This document shows, one piece after another, positions 33,262-37,274 of a stretch of 37,274 bases of DNA (position 1 is its first letter; each line of letters begins with the position of its first letter). The stretch lies in NCBI GenBank assembly GCA_017608295.1, contig JAFCGF010000019.1:1-37274 (forward strand), read 5' to 3'. A program made the translations under genes and the position numbers. This DNA is from Candidatus Woesearchaeota archaeon (lineage in GTDB: Archaea; Nanoarchaeota; Nanoarchaeia; Woesearchaeales; JAGVZT01). The notes under the pieces are model-generated. The model was not told the origin of the DNA, searched no databases, and saw only the letters and a list, made by a program, of their open reading frames with translations.

Positions 33262-35535
33262 ATGAAAAGGCACAATTTTTTCGAGATGGCAGCAGTGTTT
33301 TTGATTGTTTTCTTGGCTTTGCTATACAGCCCGGCCCATGGTGAAGCTTTCAACGCCGATAAATACTACACATGGGGAATCAGCAATGACGATCTTGTTG
33401 TCCCCAACGGTAGTATTGTAACAGAAGCAACCCTCACCATTCACAATATTACCAGCACCGCCGAAAATGAAGGTGACATGTTATACATCCATCTTGTTGA
33501 CAATCCACCTTTGGGCTATATTGCAAACGAGGGTAATACCAGTGGCGATAATTTCCAAAGCCAGGGTGCTGCCCTTGAACCCCTTTACCGCGACCAAACC
33601 GCTGGAACTGAAAGGCTCGTTTACACTCTTGGAAGCATCAATGACCTCTCATCGCCGATTTGGCAGGTCTTTGATTATCCGTTCATTTTTCCGCTTGCCG
33701 ACTCTTCAACTGTCAGCTTCTCCTCCTCGCTGCTCGAATTTATTGATTATGCCGGTACCGGCACAAGCTTTGGTTTCGCTTTTGACCCGAATGGCATCGA
33801 CGGTTATGATTTTAACGGAATAAGCCTGCAACTGACCATCCAGTCATTTCAGGACGCAGCCGCCCAATCAGTGGCTACCTTTACATACGGAAATACAAAT
33901 GAACCGCCTGTACTTGCCGATATCGGCGACAAGATTGTCAGTGAAGGTACACAATTGACTGTTACTATAAGCGCAACCGACCCCGACGGTGATACACTTG
34001 CTTATTCAGCACAGAATCTTCCCGCAGGTGCGGTATTTGCCGGTAACACATTCACGTGGACACCTACCTACGACCAGGCCGGTACATATCAGGTTACTTT
34101 CATTGCAAGTGACAGCCAGGATACAGATTCAGAAACTATTACTATAACAGTTACCGGTGCTAACAGGGCGCCTGTCCTGGCAGGTATCGGCGACAAGAGC
34201 GTCAATGAGAATCAAACTCTGAGTTTCAGCATAAGCGCAACCGATGTGGATAACGATACGATTAGCTATTCAGCACAGAATCTTCCTGCAGGTGCTGTAT
34301 TTGCTGATAACACATTCACATGGACACCTACTTACGACCAGGCAGGTACATATCAGGTAACTTTAACTGCAAGTGATGGTCAGGATACAGATTCTGAGAC
34401 TATTACCATAACAGTTAACAACATTAATAGGGCGCCCGTCCTGGCCGCAATTGACAACAAATTTGCTGATGAAAATACTGTTTTGAGTTTCACGGTAAAC
34501 GCAAACGACCAGGACAATGATACACTTACATATTCAGCACAAAATCTGCCTGCAGGTGCCGTATTTGCCAACAGAATATTCACATGGGCACCTGATTACG
34601 CCCAGGCAGGCAGCTATCAGGTGACTTTTAGCGTAACTGACAGCGAACTTACAGACTCCCAGACAATCACTATTACGGTTAGTAATGTTAACAGATCACC
34701 TGTCCTTGCAAATATCACGAATAAATCCGTTGCCGAGAATAACCAACTACTGTTTACTATCAGTGCAACAGACCCGGATGGCGATACACTCAGCTATTTT
34801 GCCTCTGCCTTGCCTGCAGATGCAACATTCAATAACCGGACTTTTACATGGACACCTTCTTTTGACCAGGCCGGCCAGTTTTATGTAACATTCATAGTGA
34901 GCGACGGCAGCGCTATAGATTTACAAACAATGACTATTACCGTCGATAATGTCAACAGAGAACCGTCGCTTGAAGCCATCGGCGACAAAAATGTTGACGA
35001 AAGCTCTCAGTTGACCTTTGTCGTTACCGCTACCGATCCTGACGGTGATACAATCACATATTCAGCGCAAAACCTGCCTGCAGACGCAAATTTTATTGGC
35101 CAGACTTTCCTTTGGCAGCCAACTAACGAAATGGCAGGCAGCTATCAAATAACTTTCACAGCAAGTGACGGCCTGAGCACCGATTCGGAAACCGTTACAA
35201 TAACAGTAAACAACGCCAATGCCGCACCGGTACTGGCACCGATAGGTGATAAGTCTGTCGATGAAAATAAGGAATTAACCTTTACCATAAGCGCAACTGA
35301 CATCGACGGCGATACGATTATATACTCAGTGGAAAATCTGCCCTCTGGTGCTGCATTCGAAAACAATACCTTTACATGGTGGACATGGTACGGCCAGGCG
35401 GGAACTTACGAGCTGACTTTCATTGCTTCGGACACACAACTGCAGGATTCAAAAACTGTCACAATAACAGTAAGCACCGTCCAAACCGCCAGTTGGTATC
35501 AAACGTGGCTCAACCACCTTGAAAGCAACGGCTAG
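33262..35535 (+). CDS. Secreted protein with six 88-residue Ig/cadherin-like repeats
   Basis: 757 aa from the ATG at 33262, which has AGGAG at 6 nt; the longer frame from 33178 would place 28 charged residues before the signal peptide. The signal (FFEMAAVFLIVFLALLYSPAHG) is followed by a unique domain of about 190 aa (NADKYYTWGISNDDLVVPNG, then TEATLTIHNI), resembling beta-sandwich domains of matrix proteins. Six putative Ig (He_PIG/cadherin-like) repeats then run from residue 214; DPDGDTL-type segments may bind calcium. The sixth repeat is distinct (TWWTWYGQAGTYELTF) and is followed by ASWYQTWLNHLESNG at the end. No catalytic domain is seen. It is likely an adhesin or matrix scaffold that works with the neighbouring polysaccharide. 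Confidence 0.88.
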   Translation: MKRHNFFEMAAVFLIVFLALLYSPAHGEAFNADKYYTWGISNDDLVVPNGSIVTEATLTIHNITSTAENEGDMLYIHLVDNPPLGYIANEGNTSGDNFQSQGAALEPLYRDQTAGTERLVYTLGSINDLSSPIWQVFDYPFIFPLADSSTVSFSSSLLEFIDYAGTGTSFGFAFDPNGIDGYDFNGISLQLTIQSFQDAAAQSVATFTYGNTNEPPVLADIGDKIVSEGTQLTVTISATDPDGDTLAYSAQNLPAGAVFAGNTFTWTPTYDQAGTYQVTFIASDSQDTDSETITITVTGANRAPVLAGIGDKSVNENQTLSFSISATDVDNDTISYSAQNLPAGAVFADNTFTWTPTYDQAGTYQVTLTASDGQDTDSETITITVNNINRAPVLAAIDNKFADENTVLSFTVNANDQDNDTLTYSAQNLPAGAVFANRIFTWAPDYAQAGSYQVTFSVTDSELTDSQTITITVSNVNRSPVLANITNKSVAENNQLLFTISATDPDGDTLSYFASALPADATFNNRTFTWTPSFDQAGQFYVTFIVSDGSAIDLQTMTITVDNVNREPSLEAIGDKNVDESSQLTFVVTATDPDGDTITYSAQNLPADANFIGQTFLWQPTNEMAGSYQITFTASDGLSTDSETVTITVNNANAAPVLAPIGDKSVDENKELTFTISATDIDGDTIIYSVENLPSGAAFENNTFTWWTWYGQAGTYELTFIASDTQLQDSKTVTITVSTVQTASWYQTWLNHLESNG
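33901..35484 (+). repeat. Six tandem 264-bp repeats encoding Ig-like domains
   Basis: Unit starts fall at 33901, 34165, 34429, 34693, 34957 and 35221, exactly 264 bp (88 codons) apart with no indels. Units 1 and 2 are very similar at DNA level over the AQNLPAGAVFA...TWTPTYDQAGTYQVT region, while units 4-6 are more diverged. Confidence 0.9.
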
Positions 35536-35567
35536 TTGTAATACAGGTAAAACAAAAACTTTGATAA

Positions 35568-35613
35568 GCAGCATCGGGCACTTGCGCCACATACGGCACA
35601 GGTGCCCGGCTGC
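35568..35613 (+). terminator. Strong GC-rich hairpin after the 757-aa gene
   Basis: GGGCACTTGCGCC (35576-35588) and GGCACAGGTGCCC (35595-35607) pair with one wobble and one mismatch around a 6-nt loop. GCAGC/GCTGC extends the stem past a 2-nt bulge. It lies 33 bp after the stop. There is no T-tract, so it may block 3' exonucleases or act with Rho rather than as an intrinsic terminator. Confidence 0.5.
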
Positions 35614-35677
35614 TGCAAGGCCGCCTTTCAAGCCTCTTTGGCAATATGTCTGGTAACATTTTCACCAAACATTGCTG

Positions 35678-35705
35678 TTGACTTTTCACCAAAAATGCCT
35701 AAAAT
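35678..35705 (+). promoter_or_regulatory. Predicted promoter for the DUF503 gene
   Basis: TTGACT (35678-35683) and TAAAAT (35700-35705) are separated by 16 bp. TTTTCACCAAA occurs twice, at 35659-35669 and 35683-35693, 24 bp apart around the -35 box, and could be an operator. Confidence 0.45.
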
Positions 35706-35830
35706 TACCGTTTTTAATGGATTAGATGCCGATTTGTACAGTAATAACGGATGACTAAAGCAATGGAATATCTCGGTATTCCAGAAGGAATCTGCTTACG
35801 ACCGCCGGCTGGTAAACACAGGGAGATGGC

Positions 35831-36124
35831 ATGACTGTTGGGTTGTTAACAATTCAAATTCATCTGCATGGGATAGGCTCGCTGAAGGACAAAAGAAAAA
35901 TTGTCAAAAGCATCATAGGAAAGCTTAAGGCCAAATTCAATCTCTCCGTCGCCGAAGTCGATGCCCAGGACAGCAAAGCCCTGGCCGTAATAGGGTTGGC
36001 CGTTGTGTCAAATGACTCGGCCTTTATACACAAACAACTCGATACGGTCATAAACTTTGTTCAGCGCGACGCCAGATTCTATATGGGCACAGTTGAAAGA
36101 GAAATTTTTCCGTTCAATCCATAA
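35831..36124 (+). CDS. DUF503 (YlxP-like) family protein
   Basis: A 97-aa protein matching the whole family: VGLLTIQIHLHGIGSLKDKR, KLKAKFNLSVAEVDAQDSKA, VIGLAVVSNDSAFIHKQLDT and FYMGTVEREIF at the end. YlxP-like proteins are small ferredoxin-fold proteins often encoded near translation or ribosome-maturation genes (rbfA region); their exact role is unsettled. GGGAG precedes the ATG. The gene is convergent with the uroporphyrinogen-decarboxylase-family gene, with 26 bp between stops, and has no visible link to the EPS locus. Confidence 0.92.
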   Translation: MTVGLLTIQIHLHGIGSLKDKRKIVKSIIGKLKAKFNLSVAEVDAQDSKALAVIGLAVVSNDSAFIHKQLDTVINFVQRDARFYMGTVEREIFPFNP

Positions 36125-36150
36125 CCAAAACAGCATAAGGCCTGCGCCGG

Positions 36151-37218
36151 TTACGAATAACACCCGAACTCTTTTATCGTATCGAACATCGCCACGACAT
36201 TTTCAACCGGCGTCTCCTCAAGAATAGTGTCATGGCTGGCGCCGGCGATGAATCCGCCGCCCGGCATCATTATGTCAAGAACCTCACGTGTTCCCGCGCG
36301 AACAGTTTCGGTATCGCCGTCGATAAGTATGTTATGTGAATCAATCGCACCGTTGAATACTATCTTATCACCAAACTGGTCCTTGAGCGATTGCAGATCC
36401 ATTCCAATGCAATCCGGCTGAACAGCATGCAAACCGTCAAGGCCGGCCTCAATCAGCACTCCTATCAAAGGCGCAATCCCGCCGCAGCAGTGTAGCTGCA
36501 CTTTCAGGTTGTAATCGTGTCCCAGGTTAATCAGACGCCTCAAATGCGGCATGATAAAACGGCCAAAAAGCTCCGGACTTAGCAAAGGACCCGTCTGGCA
36601 GCCGAAATCGTTACCGATAAAAAATATATCTATCGCATCGGCGGCTTCGTCGAAGATTCGCCGGCTCACGGAAACATAAAAATCAACAAGGTGCCCCATC
36701 ACCGCGTCAACAATCTCAGGGTCTGTATACATTTTTATGTACATATTCTCCATTCCCAGCAAGTCAATAGTGTCATGCCAGAAAGGAGACCAGTCCCCGC
36801 CAAGAATCGCATACCGACCATTATAAACTTCAGCCTGCGGGCTGACCGTTGAAACATCCATCCATTGTGTCTCGGGCCAGCAATAATCATGAACACCTTT
36901 GAGGTCAGCATCTGCAAGCGGATGGCTCATCGGCTGGCCGCAACCGATACCTTCACGCTCAACACCGAAAACCGTCCGCGACGTCGCACCCGGCGGCAAC
37001 TCAAACTCCGGCCCGGCATATTCGGCAAAAACACGCCTGAAGTCGTCACCGAATCGAACGCGCAATCCTTCATCATCCAGCTCCAACTGGCGCTTGGCTT
37101 TTTCCCAAAACTCAACCGACGCTCCGCACCAGCAAGGCACACGGTCTGGCTCAACATGGTCAAACGCCGCCAGCACACGTTCTCTCGATGTCATTTTATC
37201 ATCATTCGACATACTCAT
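36151..37218 (-). CDS. Uroporphyrinogen decarboxylase family protein (methyltransferase-like)
   Basis: A 355-aa URO-D-superfamily TIM barrel: MTSRERVLAAFDHVEPDRVP at the start, AILGGDWSPFWHDTIDLLGM, FFIGNDFGCQTGPLLSPELF, VQLHCCGGIAPLIGVLIEAG, LHAVQPDCIGMDLQSLKDQF, FNGAIDSHNIL and GGFIAGASHDTILEETPVEN. The HCCGG segment resembles the zinc-site region of MtaA/CmuA-type methyltransferases rather than true HemE, so a corrinoid or other methyltransfer role is more likely than heme synthesis. Members of this branch are numerous in Planctomycetes. GGAG lies just upstream of the ATG. Confidence 0.88.
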   Translation of the reverse strand: MSMSNDDKMTSRERVLAAFDHVEPDRVPCWCGASVEFWEKAKRQLELDDEGLRVRFGDDFRRVFAEYAGPEFELPPGATSRTVFGVEREGIGCGQPMSHPLADADLKGVHDYCWPETQWMDVSTVSPQAEVYNGRYAILGGDWSPFWHDTIDLLGMENMYIKMYTDPEIVDAVMGHLVDFYVSVSRRIFDEAADAIDIFFIGNDFGCQTGPLLSPELFGRFIMPHLRRLINLGHDYNLKVQLHCCGGIAPLIGVLIEAGLDGLHAVQPDCIGMDLQSLKDQFGDKIVFNGAIDSHNILIDGDTETVRAGTREVLDIMMPGGGFIAGASHDTILEETPVENVVAMFDTIKEFGCYS

Positions 37219-37274
37219 TTTCTCCTGCTATAGTTCAATAATCACAAAGCAGGCCTCGAATCCGTCAGGCAAAG

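Overview
The window looks like a chromosomal exopolysaccharide (EPS) region from a bacterium of the Planctomycetota, most likely Phycisphaerae-like. That guess rests on several features together: very large secreted proteins built from PKD, LamG, beta-helix and Ig-like modules; an EpsI-family (exosortase-associated) protein; a 'four helix bundle' gene flanked by short repeats; and a uroporphyrinogen-decarboxylase-family protein. No rRNA, tRNA or CRISPR array was seen, so the taxonomic call is inference.

Left and centre (about 1.7-25.8 kb): a long run of genes, all on the minus strand, often overlapping or separated by only a few bases. It encodes a Wzx/Wzy-type polysaccharide pathway. In transcription order (right to left): EpsI-family protein; a small accessory block (a conserved 213-aa protein of unknown function and a four-helix-bundle protein, interleaved with repeats); two tandem FdtA/QdtA-type ketoisomerases, an N-acetyltransferase and a PLP aminotransferase for a dTDP-3-acetamido-3,6-dideoxyhexose; another hexapeptide acyltransferase; Wzx flippase; GT2; polysaccharide pyruvyltransferase with its FrhB-like iron-sulfur partner; Wzy-like polymerase; RfbC-, RmlD- and epimerase-like sugar nucleotide enzymes; GT2; a possible 36-aa ORF; a CelD-type GNAT; a second DegT-type aminotransferase; polysaccharide deacetylase; FemAB-like transferase; GT2; WecG and WecB (ManNAc transfer and synthesis); and a CatB-like O-acetyltransferase. 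No priming glycosyltransferase, RmlA/RmlB, Wza/Wzc or exosortase lies in the window, so these must be elsewhere.

Edges: the cluster is flanked by secreted surface or matrix proteins. At the left edge is a minus-strand gene, cut by the window end, with a signal peptide, an SGNH-hydrolase-like module and PASTA repeats. At the right, on the plus strand, are a 2086-aa modular protein and a 757-aa protein with six exactly 88-residue Ig/cadherin-like repeats. The SGNH-like module occurs in both the left-edge protein and the 2086-aa protein as a near-identical inverted DNA duplication about 27 kb apart. The 2086-aa and 757-aa proteins end in the same distinctive C-terminal module. Both patterns suggest a co-evolving set of secreted proteins tied to this polysaccharide.

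Far right: a DUF503 (YlxP-like) gene and, convergent to it, a uroporphyrinogen-decarboxylase-family gene, both apparently unrelated to the EPS locus.

The most unusual structure is at 23.75-25.08 kb. Three arrays of a 7-bp repeat (31 units in all) separate three consecutive genes, and the stop codon of each gene is exactly the stop triplet that begins a repeat unit on the coding strand. A headless gene fragment lies just beyond the arrays, next to the ketoisomerase genes.
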